Assembly: GCA_937921935.1 (NCBI GenBank)
Contig: CAKZWQ010000006.1
Location: 62,001 to 126,000 of the forward strand
DNA: 64,000 bases
Source of the DNA: an uncultured Gammaproteobacteria bacterium
Lineage (GTDB): Bacteria > Pseudomonadota > Gammaproteobacteria > Steroidobacterales > GCA-2729495
Reading direction: 5' to 3'
Part shown: piece by piece, positions 1 to 7,613 of the stretch
How positions within the stretch are numbered: the stretch's first letter is position 1
Layout of the letters: each line of letters starts with the position of its first letter
The notes under the pieces: generated by a model
Databases searched by the model: none
Told to the model about the DNA's origin: nothing
Seen by the model: only the letters and a program-made list of their open reading frames with translations
Position numbers and translations under genes: made by a program

Positions 1-663
1 CAGGTCATCCAGATCCCTGAATTCAACCTCGGCATCCGGTGTCCCGGGGCCCACGACAGCGGCCTGGTTGATAGCTATTTTCTGATTGAACTGGGTTTGT
101 ATCACCGAGGCGCCGAAGCCCAGGGATAATTTGTCCGTGGCTTTGTAGCCGAAGGACCAGGTCGCGCCCAGGCCCTGCAGCAACACTTCGGTTGCGCCGT
201 AGCGCCCCACAAAGTTTCTGCCGTAGTCGGCGCCGCCACCCTGCAGCGCCGATACACCAAAGCCCATGGACCAGCGGTCAGTCAACGGCTGGGCGTAATA
301 CAGACCGGGCGCCACTGCAGGGTTGCCGGTGTTGCCACCGGACAGGCCGCCAGCCTCGGAGACGTCAGCGTCCCACTTGGCAACCGGGGCTGCAATCGTC
401 AGCCCTGTCAGAATCGTGGGTGCCGTTGTGCCTGTCAGGCCGGCTGGATTGGCCCAGGCCGCGTCAGGCCCGATATTGTTAGTCACGTTAGCTGCGCCAC
501 CCGTGCCGACACTCAGCGGCGTGCCGACCGCTTCGAAGTAAAAACCTGCTGCCTGCGACCCCATGGATGCTGTCAGTGCCAGCATGGCCAGGCCGCCGCC
601 AAGCAGATGTTGAGTTCCGGTCCGGTGATTCCGCCGTGACGGTTTGCCAGAGTAGTTGATCAT
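1..663 (-). CDS. FadL/OmpP1-family outer membrane transporter (N-terminal part)
   Basis: This is the N-terminal 221 residues of a FadL-type outer membrane beta-barrel, the family that takes up long-chain fatty acids and other hydrophobic compounds; the gene runs off the left edge. The reverse strand is open from the ATG at 661-663 to base 1. The translation has an arginine-rich N-terminus, a signal peptide core (GGGLAMLALTASMGSQAAG) and a mature start at about residue 40 (FYFEAVGTPLSVGTGGAAN). It continues with AAWANPAGLTG, the NPAG-type motif characteristic of FadL hatch regions, then barrel-like strands such as GFGVSALQGGG and KLSLGFGASVIQTQFNQ. Subfamily and substrate cannot be told from half a protein. 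It stands alone, with a 106 bp gap before the LptG-like gene on the same strand. Confidence 0.8.
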   Translation of the reverse strand, partial: MINYSGKPSRRNHRTGTQHLLGGGLAMLALTASMGSQAAGFYFEAVGTPLSVGTGGAANVTNNIGPDAAWANPAGLTGTTAPTILTGLTIAAPVAKWDADVSEAGGLSGGNTGNPAVAPGLYYAQPLTDRWSMGFGVSALQGGGADYGRNFVGRYGATEVLLQGLGATWSFGYKATDKLSLGFGASVIQTQFNQKIAINQAAVVGPGTPDAEVEFRDLDDL

Positions 664-769
664 GGACAGAACTCCTGTTGACTTGTTGATGCCGCGTAGA
701 TTGGTCGTTCGCTGCACAGTCTATCAGCGCCCTGACGGGCTTGCCTGAATCGGTCGGCGCCCCTGGCGC

Positions 770-1837
770 TTATCGGGCTCGAGACAGGGCTACGACGACA
801 CACACGCTCAAGGCGATAGTCGGCAGCCAGGCCGTAAGAATCGGGTTGATACCGTAGAGGGCGCCGCCGTCGATAATGCCGTTAGCTGCCAGAAAATAAG
901 CCAGGCCAATAATGACCCCCACGGCCACCCGGGCACCGGTGCCGGAACTGCGCAGCGAACCAAAAGCAAAGGGCAGGGCCAGGACGCACATGGCGATGGT
1001 CGCCACACTGGCCGAGATACGCTGCCAGAAAGCCACGATATAGGTTTCGGCATTCAAGCCACTCTGCTGTCGGAAGCGTATATAGCGGAAGAGGCTAACG
1101 GCATCCAGGCTTTCTTCTCGCACCACAGTCAGGCCCACCATGTCCGGTGGCAGACTGTTGGGCTCGGTGGCCTGGGTTTCGCTGCGCACGCTGACGCGCT
1201 CGTCACCGAAGGTCGTCTCCGTGTAGTTATCCAGGACCCAGGAATTGTCAGGGCTGACTTGCGCCGAGTCGGCGTGGCCGATGGCTTCCAGGCTATCGCC
1301 TGGGTCCAGTCTGAAAAGGTAAAGCCCGCCAAAGCCGTTCCCCTGGTTCATGCGGGTAACCTGCAGGAAGGTGTTGCCATCGCGTATCCAGACAGCCTTG
1401 CCGGCAACCATGCTCTGGGGGCCGTACTTGGCCTCAGCTCGAAACTGACGGGCATAGTTGTCCAGGGGCGGTGCCAGCCAGCCCCCCAGGGCGAGAGCCA
1501 GCAGACCAAGGACGGTACCCGTTGCGCCTACGGCCCCTGCAAGGCTGACAGGCGAGACGCCGCCGGCGCGGATAGCGATTAGTTCGCTGTGGGTTGCCAG
1601 GTTGCCCAGCCCCAGCATGGCGCCCAGCAGGGCTGCCATAGGCAGCATGCGAAAGGCATAGTGCGGCAATTCAAGGGCCGCGAAAATCAGCGCCTGCAGG
1701 GTGCCGTAATTGCCTTTGCCGATATTGCCCAGTTCATCGACAAATTCAATGAACATGCCCAGAGACAGCAAGACGGCCAGCACAATGGCCGCATTGGCCA
1801 TGATGTTGCGGAACAGGTAGCGACGCAAAATTCGCAT
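770..1837 (-). CDS. lptG: LptG-type (YjgP/YjgQ family) permease
   Basis: A 355-residue inner membrane protein of the LptF/LptG family, whose members form the permease of the ABC machine that extracts lipopolysaccharide from the inner membrane. It begins MRILRRYLFRNI and has TM1 at about 10-32, two further helices by about 125, a periplasmic beta-jellyroll-like domain at about 130-265 (with VWIRDGNTFLQVTRM), and three C-terminal helices from about 270 to 350, the usual LptG layout and length. The start is the ATG at 1835-1837. No lptF lies beside it, although in gammaproteobacteria lptF and lptG normally form an adjacent pair. It is divergent from the putative ceramide synthase gene 83 bp away. 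It may be the housekeeping LptG or a paralogue serving sphingolipid export; the second reading is inference. Confidence 0.85.
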   Translation of the reverse strand: MRILRRYLFRNIMANAAIVLAVLLSLGMFIEFVDELGNIGKGNYGTLQALIFAALELPHYAFRMLPMAALLGAMLGLGNLATHSELIAIRAGGVSPVSLAGAVGATGTVLGLLALALGGWLAPPLDNYARQFRAEAKYGPQSMVAGKAVWIRDGNTFLQVTRMNQGNGFGGLYLFRLDPGDSLEAIGHADSAQVSPDNSWVLDNYTETTFGDERVSVRSETQATEPNSLPPDMVGLTVVREESLDAVSLFRYIRFRQQSGLNAETYIVAFWQRISASVATIAMCVLALPFAFGSLRSSGTGARVAVGVIIGLAYFLAANGIIDGGALYGINPILTAWLPTIALSVCVVVALSRAR

Positions 1838-1920
1838 GGCCGAAAGTATTCGGGCAGAGCAGGCAAGCCGTCAAGTAAACTTCTGCCTTTATCTTCAGTC
1901 CATCGCTTTTGAATAAGTCC

Positions 1921-3042
1921 ATGAGTCTTCGCGTTGTTGCCGTAGAAAATCGTCGTCAGCTCAGGGACTGGGTGACTCTGCCCTATCAACTGTATCGCGA
2001 TACGCCTAACTTTGTACCGCAGCTGCGCCGTGAGCAGCTCACCACCTTCGATGCCCGCCGCAATCCGGCCTTCCGCACCGCCCAGGTGCGCCTGCTGCTG
2101 GCCGAACGCGACGGCGAGATTGTCGGCCGTGTGTGCGCCCTGGTGAATGCCCTGGAGACCGAAAAGCTGGGCCACCTGCGTGGCCGCTTCGGCTGGTTTG
2201 AGTGTGTGGAGGATCAGGAAGTTGCCGGCGCCTTGCTGGATGCTGTGCAGGCCTGGCTGCGGGCGCAGGGCTGTGTGGAGATGACCGGTCCCCATGGTTT
2301 TACGGATCTGGATCCTGAAGGCTTGCTGGTGGAGGGCTTTGATGCGCTGCCGACTATCAGTGGCAGCTTCAATTTCCCCTATTACCAGCAGCTTCTGGAG
2401 AATTACGGTCTGACCAAGGATGCGGATTACATTGAATTTCGCATTGGGGTGCCGGACCGGGTGCCGTTGTTTGAGCGGCTGCGCAAACGGGTGTCCAAGC
2501 AGACGGACTATCGTGTGCATACCTGCAGGAGTCGCAAGGAACTGATGGGCTATGTGCCGGCCCTGTGGGAAGTGCTGGAAGAATCTTTCGAACCCCTCTA
2601 TGGCGTGGTGCCGCTGACGGCGCAGCAGCGCGATTACTACACCGAAGCCTATTTTGGCTTTCTTGATCCTGACTTCGTGAAGCTGGTGTTCAACCAGGCT
2701 GGAGACATGGTGGGTTTCTTTCTGGCCATGCCCAGTCTGAGCCAGGCTTTTCAGCGGGCCCGCGGTCGCTTGTTCCCTTTGGGCTTCTGGCATTTGCTGC
2801 GTGCCTTCCAACGCCCCCAGACCGTGGACTTTCTTCTGGCCGGTGTCAGGCCCGGTGAGTCCACTGCAATTATGGCGCCGCTGGGTTTGATCGCGATGTT
2901 CGACACCCTCCGCGAGCGTGGTGTGCGTTACATCGAAACCAACCATGAACTGGAAGAGAACACCTCGGTGAACCAGGTGTGGTCCAAGCTCGGAAAGATT
3001 AATCAGCGCCGCTCGCGCGTGTATCGGCTGACGCTGGACTGA
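1921..3042 (+). CDS. GNAT-superfamily acyltransferase, candidate bacterial ceramide synthase
   Basis: A 373-residue protein with a GNAT-like fold: early beta strands with RLLLAERDGEIVGRV at about residues 55-70, a long middle segment (GPHGFTDLDPEGLLVEGFD) and a second acyltransferase-like half with AGDMVGFFLAMPSL and RGVRYIETNHELEENTS. Length and layout match the N-acetyltransferase-annotated family that includes the Caulobacter bacterial ceramide synthase, which N-acylates the sphingoid precursor. The neighbouring lipid kinase, Spt and ACP genes support that role strongly, but the assignment rests on recall and context, not alignment. I prefer the ATG at 1921; a TTG at 1909 would add four residues. 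It abuts the lipid kinase gene tail to tail with no gap (stops at 3040-3042 and 3043-3045). Confidence 0.75.
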   Translation: MSLRVVAVENRRQLRDWVTLPYQLYRDTPNFVPQLRREQLTTFDARRNPAFRTAQVRLLLAERDGEIVGRVCALVNALETEKLGHLRGRFGWFECVEDQEVAGALLDAVQAWLRAQGCVEMTGPHGFTDLDPEGLLVEGFDALPTISGSFNFPYYQQLLENYGLTKDADYIEFRIGVPDRVPLFERLRKRVSKQTDYRVHTCRSRKELMGYVPALWEVLEESFEPLYGVVPLTAQQRDYYTEAYFGFLDPDFVKLVFNQAGDMVGFFLAMPSLSQAFQRARGRLFPLGFWHLLRAFQRPQTVDFLLAGVRPGESTAIMAPLGLIAMFDTLRERGVRYIETNHELEENTSVNQVWSKLGKINQRRSRVYRLTLD

Positions 3043-3996
3043 CTAGTCGGCCAGGCGGAGAAATGCCACCGGCGTCGTGGCGCGGACCTGGATAGCCTGG
3101 CCCGGCGACTGACTGAAAATCTGTCCGTCCAGGGCAAAGCCGTCAGCGGCTAACTGGAATTCGGCCACGTTCGAGGAGTGGTAACCATTAGCGGGGGTGG
3201 CTCGCCTATTGCGCCGACCACGCAGGATGGCCGGTGCCGTGCGCAAAAACGCCTTGGGTTCATGAGCCAGGGCCGTGAGATGAACGGGGGCGAGTGCCGT
3301 ATCCCACCAGGGTCGCAGACCCAGCAGCAGCCGCTCAAGGGTCGTGGCGAGTACCAGGTTCAGCGGCCCCGCAAAGCCTTCGCTACCCGCTACTTGCACC
3401 CGGGTATCATGATTCGACCAGGCATGTTCCCGGCCGGCAATGCCGGCAATGCCGCGCAATAGGGACGCACCCGCTGCGAGTTCATCGCGCAGTCCCCGCG
3501 AGCCCACATGCTCACGGAAGTGCTGCATGCCTGCCAGGATCGCGCCGGCACCCAGGAAAAAGCCGTACTGGGATGCTTCTCGCTCGCGCCGGACTTCCAG
3601 CAAGGGGCGTTCAATGGTCGCGCGCTGCGTTGGGGTCAGGGCTGCTTGAGCGGCCAGTACCCGGAAGGCTTTGCCCAGGCGTCCGCGACCGTTCAGGTCA
3701 TAGGCGCTCAGGTTGGTGGTCCCACCCGGCAGGATCGCCAGTTGTGGCCCCTGGATTCCCCGGCGCATGAATTCGGTAATGACTGCCTGGGCTGTCCCGT
3801 CGCCGCCGTTCACGGCCAGCAGATCGACCTCGGCCGCGCAAAATTCCGTCACCGCGGCCGCGATGGACGGCAAATCTTCCACGTCAATGCTGCGCGCACC
3901 TGTCAGGCGAATCATTTCGCGCACATGCTTAAGGCGCGCGCGCGTGCGCCCTGCGTTGACGTTATTGATGATGCCCAGACTGCTCACCTTAGGCAC
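3043..3996 (-). CDS. DAGK-family lipid kinase, candidate ceramide kinase (CpgB-like)
   Basis: A 317-residue diacylglycerol-kinase-catalytic-domain protein, related to YegS, DgkB and sphingosine kinases, expected to phosphorylate a lipid hydroxyl with ATP on the cytoplasmic side. The nucleotide-binding motif GGDGT is at residues 64-68, followed by LPGGTTNLSAYDL near 89-101. The C-terminal half is the usual beta-sandwich lipid-binding domain, with FALDGQIF near the end corresponding to the conserved DGE-type motif (here DGQ). In the putative acp-spt operon it is the last gene, 53 bp after the periplasmic protein. From memory, Caulobacter has a kinase of this kind (CpgB) that phosphorylates ceramide en route to ceramide phosphoglycerate. 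The context favours ceramide over diacylglycerol, but the substrate is inferred. Confidence 0.8.
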   Translation of the reverse strand: MPKVSSLGIINNVNAGRTRARLKHVREMIRLTGARSIDVEDLPSIAAAVTEFCAAEVDLLAVNGGDGTAQAVITEFMRRGIQGPQLAILPGGTTNLSAYDLNGRGRLGKAFRVLAAQAALTPTQRATIERPLLEVRREREASQYGFFLGAGAILAGMQHFREHVGSRGLRDELAAGASLLRGIAGIAGREHAWSNHDTRVQVAGSEGFAGPLNLVLATTLERLLLGLRPWWDTALAPVHLTALAHEPKAFLRTAPAILRGRRNRRATPANGYHSSNVAEFQLAADGFALDGQIFSQSPGQAIQVRATTPVAFLRLAD

Positions 3997-4049
3997 CAGG
4001 ACCGGGATAAGCTCATGAGTTCATCCTGCTGACTGAGCGGCGCCCGCGC

Positions 4050-4913
4050 TTAGCTTTTTGCGGGTGCTTCGAGAATGCGCTTTAAAGCGAAGCGGACATC
4101 ACCGAAGTAATCTACCGAGCCGAGAATTTCGACAGGCAGGTGCCGCTTGGTATCAATGAGCATACGCACATCGCCGGACAAGCCAAAGAGATCGATCTCT
4201 GCCTCGGTCGTGTCGCCGTAGGCGGTGGGGCTAAGGGAGATTTCCAACAGCTTTTCCTGGCCCCTTAGCTTGCCGGCGGGGGTCCGGTAGTCGACTTCGG
4301 TGTCCAGCCATTGCCGGGCAGTTGCCGTGATGCGCACGATATTGCCGTCTTCGAAAATGAAGAATTCCAGGCTGTCCCTGGGGCCCGACCAGTCATGCCG
4401 CCCCAGCAAGAAGGGCAGGGCAGCCGTATCGGAGATCGTGAGGGTGGTGGCGTTACTGGGGAATGCCCTGAACTGCCGGCGCACCTGGCCCCAGCTTGAA
4501 GGGTCCAGTTCTTCCTGACCATCCAGGGGCTCGGCCCGCAAACGCGCGATACCCGCGCGGGTAAAGCGCAGATCCTTGAAATCCGGGCTGCTGCCCAGGT
4601 CGCGCTTTTGGCGCCTCAGTGCTGCGCCATTGAGCGGATCAAGATACAGGCGAGTCTCTTTAGCGCTGCCACCCAGTTCCGAACGCAGGGTAATCAGCGT
4701 GAGCGCATCTCCGGCAGGCATGATGGCTTCGCCCTGAAAGGCGGCGGGCCAGTCAGCTGCTATTGATGCAGATTGGTCTTGCTCCAGTCTCACACTGAGG
4801 CGAGCGGTCAGGAAAAGTTTTCGGGCCTTGTAGTCGGCCTGGGTCCACGTTAGCTCAGCAGCCGCCAGAGGGGCTGCAGCAGCCAGTAAGATCATTAACA
4901 GGACGGTGGGCAA
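4050..4913 (-). CDS. Exported protein of unknown function in the sphingolipid operon
   Basis: A 287-residue protein with a clear N-terminal signal peptide (MPTVLLMILLAAAAPLAAA) and no further membrane helix, so it is probably periplasmic or loosely attached to the outer membrane. The rest is rich in predicted beta strands, for example RLYLDPLNGAALRRQKRDL, DSLEFFIFEDGNIVRITATA and PVEILGSVDYFGDVRFAL near the C-terminus; the last resembles the ending of DUF3108-like periplasmic beta proteins, a weak resemblance only. It has no cysteines and no catalytic motif I recognise. It lies 2 bp downstream of spt and 53 bp upstream of the lipid kinase on the same strand, so it is very probably co-transcribed with them. 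A lipid-carrier or periplasmic transit role is speculation from context. Confidence 0.75.
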   Translation of the reverse strand: MPTVLLMILLAAAAPLAAAELTWTQADYKARKLFLTARLSVRLEQDQSASIAADWPAAFQGEAIMPAGDALTLITLRSELGGSAKETRLYLDPLNGAALRRQKRDLGSSPDFKDLRFTRAGIARLRAEPLDGQEELDPSSWGQVRRQFRAFPSNATTLTISDTAALPFLLGRHDWSGPRDSLEFFIFEDGNIVRITATARQWLDTEVDYRTPAGKLRGQEKLLEISLSPTAYGDTTEAEIDLFGLSGDVRMLIDTKRHLPVEILGSVDYFGDVRFALKRILEAPAKS

Positions 4914-4915
4914 AC

Positions 4916-6121
4916 CTAGCCGACGGGTTCGGCATCCTCGACAGCGCTGAGCTGGTTAGCGACAACCTGGTAAGCCGCAATGATGTTGTCGATGTCTGCC
5001 TCAGTATGCGCCGCACTGACACTGCAACGGAGCAGGTTCAGGTTAGCGGCCGGCGGGACGACGAGATTTACATAGACTCCCTGGTCCAGCAGTGTGTGCC
5101 AGGAATTCAGGGTTTCTTCCCGTGACTGGAGCATCACCGCAACGATCGGTGAGGCTTGCGGCCCGACCTGCAGGCCCATGTCGCTGAGTGCTTTGTGGAG
5201 TCGGCGAGCGTTGGTCCAAAGCCGATCCCTAAGGTCGGTCCCGTCGCGCAGCTTGCGCAGGGCAACGCGGCTTGAGGCGATGTTTGCCGGCGAGGCGGAT
5301 GCGGTGAAAATATAGGCACGCATCGCGTTGCGTACCCACGCCAGCTCCGGGTGAGGACTGACGCAAAAACCGCCGACCGTGCCGACAGACTTGGAAAAGG
5401 TGCCGGTAATAAAGTCAATTTGATCCAGTAAGCCCAGTTCTTCGGCAAGCCCGCAGCCCCGGTGACCCATGACCCCGAGGGAGTGAGCCTCGTCCACTAG
5501 CAGGGATGCGCCGTGTTCTTTGGTGGCAGCGACCATTTCTGCCAGGGGCGCCTGGTCGCCAAGCATGCTGTAGATGCCTTCGACAACAACCAGGCATTGC
5601 TTGGCTTCATCGCCCAGGCGGCCGAGTCTTTTTGCCAGGTTATCCGCGTCGTTGTGTCGAAAGCGGAATACCCGGGCACTGGATAACTTGGCGGCGTCGT
5701 AAATACTGGCGTGGGAATCTGCATCGATAATCAGAATGTCATCCGGACCGGCCAGCGTAGCAATGGTGCCGAGATTTGACTGATAGCCCGTGGTGAACAC
5801 GATGGCCTGGTGCATGCCGTAGAGATCGGCAATTTCACGCTCCAGGGCGAGGTGGCTGTCGTAAGTGCCGTTCGCCATGCGCGACCCGGTGGTTCCGGTG
5901 CCTTCGTTTTCCAGGGCTGCATGGCCGGCATCAATGGAGTCCCGGTCCATGGTCAGGCCCAGATAATTGTTGGTACCGGCGAGAATGACCTCTCGACCAT
6001 CGACTTCGGCGCGAGTCGGCGAAATTATCCGACGCATCGGCACGCCCACCGGGCTCGTGCCACTCTGGGCAAGTTCGGCGCCTACGGCAGCCAGGCCTTC
6101 AAATTTGGTAAACAGGCTCAC
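4916..6121 (-). CDS. spt: Serine palmitoyltransferase-type alpha-oxoamine synthase
   Basis: A 401-residue PLP enzyme of the alpha-oxoamine synthase family. It is expected to condense an acyl thioester with serine to give 3-ketosphinganine, the committed step of sphingolipid synthesis, in the cytosol. Visible features are the NNYLGL motif (51-56), GTGTTGSR (74-81), SHASIYD with the PLP-stacking His at 137, VDEAHSLGVMG with Asp210 and His213, and the Schiff-base lysine 244 in GTFSKSVGT. The start is GTG at 6119-6121; its GTGA overlaps the TGA stop of the ACP gene by four bases, indicating translational coupling. A dedicated ACP upstream fits Spt, not KBL or BioF. A cysteate-using homologue (sulfonolipid synthesis) has the same motifs and cannot be excluded by eye. 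Confidence 0.88.
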   Translation of the reverse strand: MSLFTKFEGLAAVGAELAQSGTSPVGVPMRRIISPTRAEVDGREVILAGTNNYLGLTMDRDSIDAGHAALENEGTGTTGSRMANGTYDSHLALEREIADLYGMHQAIVFTTGYQSNLGTIATLAGPDDILIIDADSHASIYDAAKLSSARVFRFRHNDADNLAKRLGRLGDEAKQCLVVVEGIYSMLGDQAPLAEMVAATKEHGASLLVDEAHSLGVMGHRGCGLAEELGLLDQIDFITGTFSKSVGTVGGFCVSPHPELAWVRNAMRAYIFTASASPANIASSRVALRKLRDGTDLRDRLWTNARRLHKALSDMGLQVGPQASPIVAVMLQSREETLNSWHTLLDQGVYVNLVVPPAANLNLLRCSVSAAHTEADIDNIIAAYQVVANQLSAVEDAEPVG

Positions 6122-6357
6122 GACATCAGTTGCTGTACGCTTTGGGCTAAATCTTTCACTGTGCGCACATCCTGCAGTTGATTCAGGGGATATGATATGT
6201 CGTAGGTGTCTTCTACCTCGACGATCAGTTCCATGACTTTGAGCGACGGCAATCCCACTTCATGCACGAGATCGGTGTCCGCGCTAACCGGGGTGGGTTT
6301 GTCCAGCAATGGCTTGATCAATTCGATAAGCTGTTGCTCGATTTCGGTCTGTTCCAT
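6118..6357 (-). CDS. Acyl carrier protein dedicated to sphingolipid synthesis
   Basis: A 79-residue acyl carrier protein. The phosphopantetheine attachment serine is Ser38 in HEVGLPSLKVMELIVEVED, where the usual DSL is PSL, followed by the acidic helix II that partner enzymes bind. The ATG at 6355-6357 gives the normal ACP length. It is the first gene of a minus-strand operon acp, spt, exported protein, lipid kinase, and its stop overlaps the GTG of spt. This pairing matches the AcpR-Spt pair of Caulobacter, in which the carrier supplies the fatty acyl chain to Spt; the acyl-AMP ligase at 14627 is the probable loading enzyme. The ELM1-like gene starts 86 bp away on the other strand, so the promoters of both must lie in that gap. 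Confidence 0.88.
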   Translation of the reverse strand: MEQTEIEQQLIELIKPLLDKPTPVSADTDLVHEVGLPSLKVMELIVEVEDTYDISYPLNQLQDVRTVKDLAQSVQQLMS

Positions 6358-6443
6358 GGGTTCGCCCGTTGAAATTGCCGCTCATATTCACATGGTCAGG
6401 CCAGCAGAACAACCGGACTGCACAAGCTAAGAATGGCGGGCGA

Positions 6444-7613
6444 ATGACGCAGGCATGCGCAACAGAAAACCTTGAGGGCAGGCCATCTCGCCGGATCTGG
6501 GCAGTTCTCTCGCGCCGCTCGGGTGAGAATACGCAAATCCTGGCTCTGGCTCGTGAACTCGCCGTGCGCAGTGGCTGGAGCCTGGAAATAAAATCTTTGG
6601 CTTACCGGCCCGCCGGTTTATACAACCTGTTGCGGCCCGTCGGTTTGCATGGACTTAAAGCCCGTGCTCGTGCCGCATTACAGCCGCCCTGGCCCGACGT
6701 GATCATTTCCGCCAGCCTGAGTAATGAACCACCCTGTCGCTGGGTCAGGCAACAATCTGGTGGTCGCACGCGTCTTGTCTTTCTCGGCCGTAGCTGGATG
6801 CGGTCCGAGGATCTTGATCTGCTGGTGGCGACGCCACAATATCGTGTGCCTGCTCACGCGGCCGTGCTGCAGAATCAACTAACGCTGCATGACTGGTCAG
6901 CGTTGCGACTCAAGCGAGCCGCATTGAAATGGGAGGCGGAGTTCGCCGACTATCCGGGGCCCCGCATCGGTGTCTTGCTGGGCGGCAGCGCTGGCCCCTA
7001 TGTGCTCGGACCGATTGCCATCCAGCGGCTGGCTGATTACTTGAATGGGCAGGGCGATGGCAGCGTGCTGATCAGCACGAGTTCACGAACGCCGCCTGAC
7101 TTGGGCGCGCGGCTCGCGGAAAAGTTGCACCGACCTGCTTTTGTCTATTCATGGCGCGCGGGCGATAAAGCGAATCCGTATCCTGGCATCCTGGCCCTGG
7201 CTGATGAACTGATCGTTAGTGGCGACAGTATTGCGATGCTGAGTGAAGCAATGGCGACGAACAAGCCCGTTTCCATACTCGATCTGGGCGCCGGCGCCTG
7301 GTCCATGGGCTCTCGTGCCGGGCGTGCGCGCAGCGCGGAAGATGTTGATCTAAAGGCGCGTTGCTACCGGCTCATGATGCGCTATGGACATCGGCGCTGG
7401 ACACGCGACGTCACTTTGGTCCACGAGTCTCTGCTTGCCTCCGGCCAGGCTGGATGGTTGGGAGAAGAAACTGTGCCGGTTGGGTCACGCATTGCCGGTG
7501 GGGACATGGATGCTGCAGTTCGCAAAATTATTGCGATGTGCGCGGATCAGGATTCTACGACCCGTGCGTCCGTCGAAGTGACTTCCGCAAAGCGTCCATC
7601 GACGACGCGATAA
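6444..7613 (+). CDS. ELM1-family glycosyltransferase-like protein (copy A)
   Basis: A 389-residue protein of the family named after plant mitochondrial fission protein ELM1, whose bacterial members look like GT-B-type glycosyltransferases. Diagnostic stretches are RRIWAVLSRRSGENTQ near residue 20, PPWPDVIISASLSNEP at about 90, RWVRQQSGGRTRLVFLGR at about 110, VLLGGSAGPYVLG at about 200, and a C-terminal sugar-nucleotide-site-like segment with NPYPGILALADELIVSGDS and SEAMATNKPVSI. No signal peptide or membrane helix, so it is cytosolic or peripheral. The ATG at 6444 is chosen over an upstream TTG (6369) because the family begins just before the RRIW strand. Its 3' end overlaps the ABC transporter gene by 67 bp. 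One of three paralogues in the cluster; glycosylation of the sphingolipid headgroup is inferred. Confidence 0.78.
   Translation: MTQACATENLEGRPSRRIWAVLSRRSGENTQILALARELAVRSGWSLEIKSLAYRPAGLYNLLRPVGLHGLKARARAALQPPWPDVIISASLSNEPPCRWVRQQSGGRTRLVFLGRSWMRSEDLDLLVATPQYRVPAHAAVLQNQLTLHDWSALRLKRAALKWEAEFADYPGPRIGVLLGGSAGPYVLGPIAIQRLADYLNGQGDGSVLISTSSRTPPDLGARLAEKLHRPAFVYSWRAGDKANPYPGILALADELIVSGDSIAMLSEAMATNKPVSILDLGAGAWSMGSRAGRARSAEDVDLKARCYRLMMRYGHRRWTRDVTLVHESLLASGQAGWLGEETVPVGSRIAGGDMDAAVRKIIAMCADQDSTTRASVEVTSAKRPSTTR

Noticed and set aside
1687-2946. 419-residue open frame on the minus strand
   Set aside because: It lies antisense over the ceramide synthase candidate and the LptG gene; its translation is low in hydrophobic structure and has no family signature, while the plus-strand and LptG frames do.
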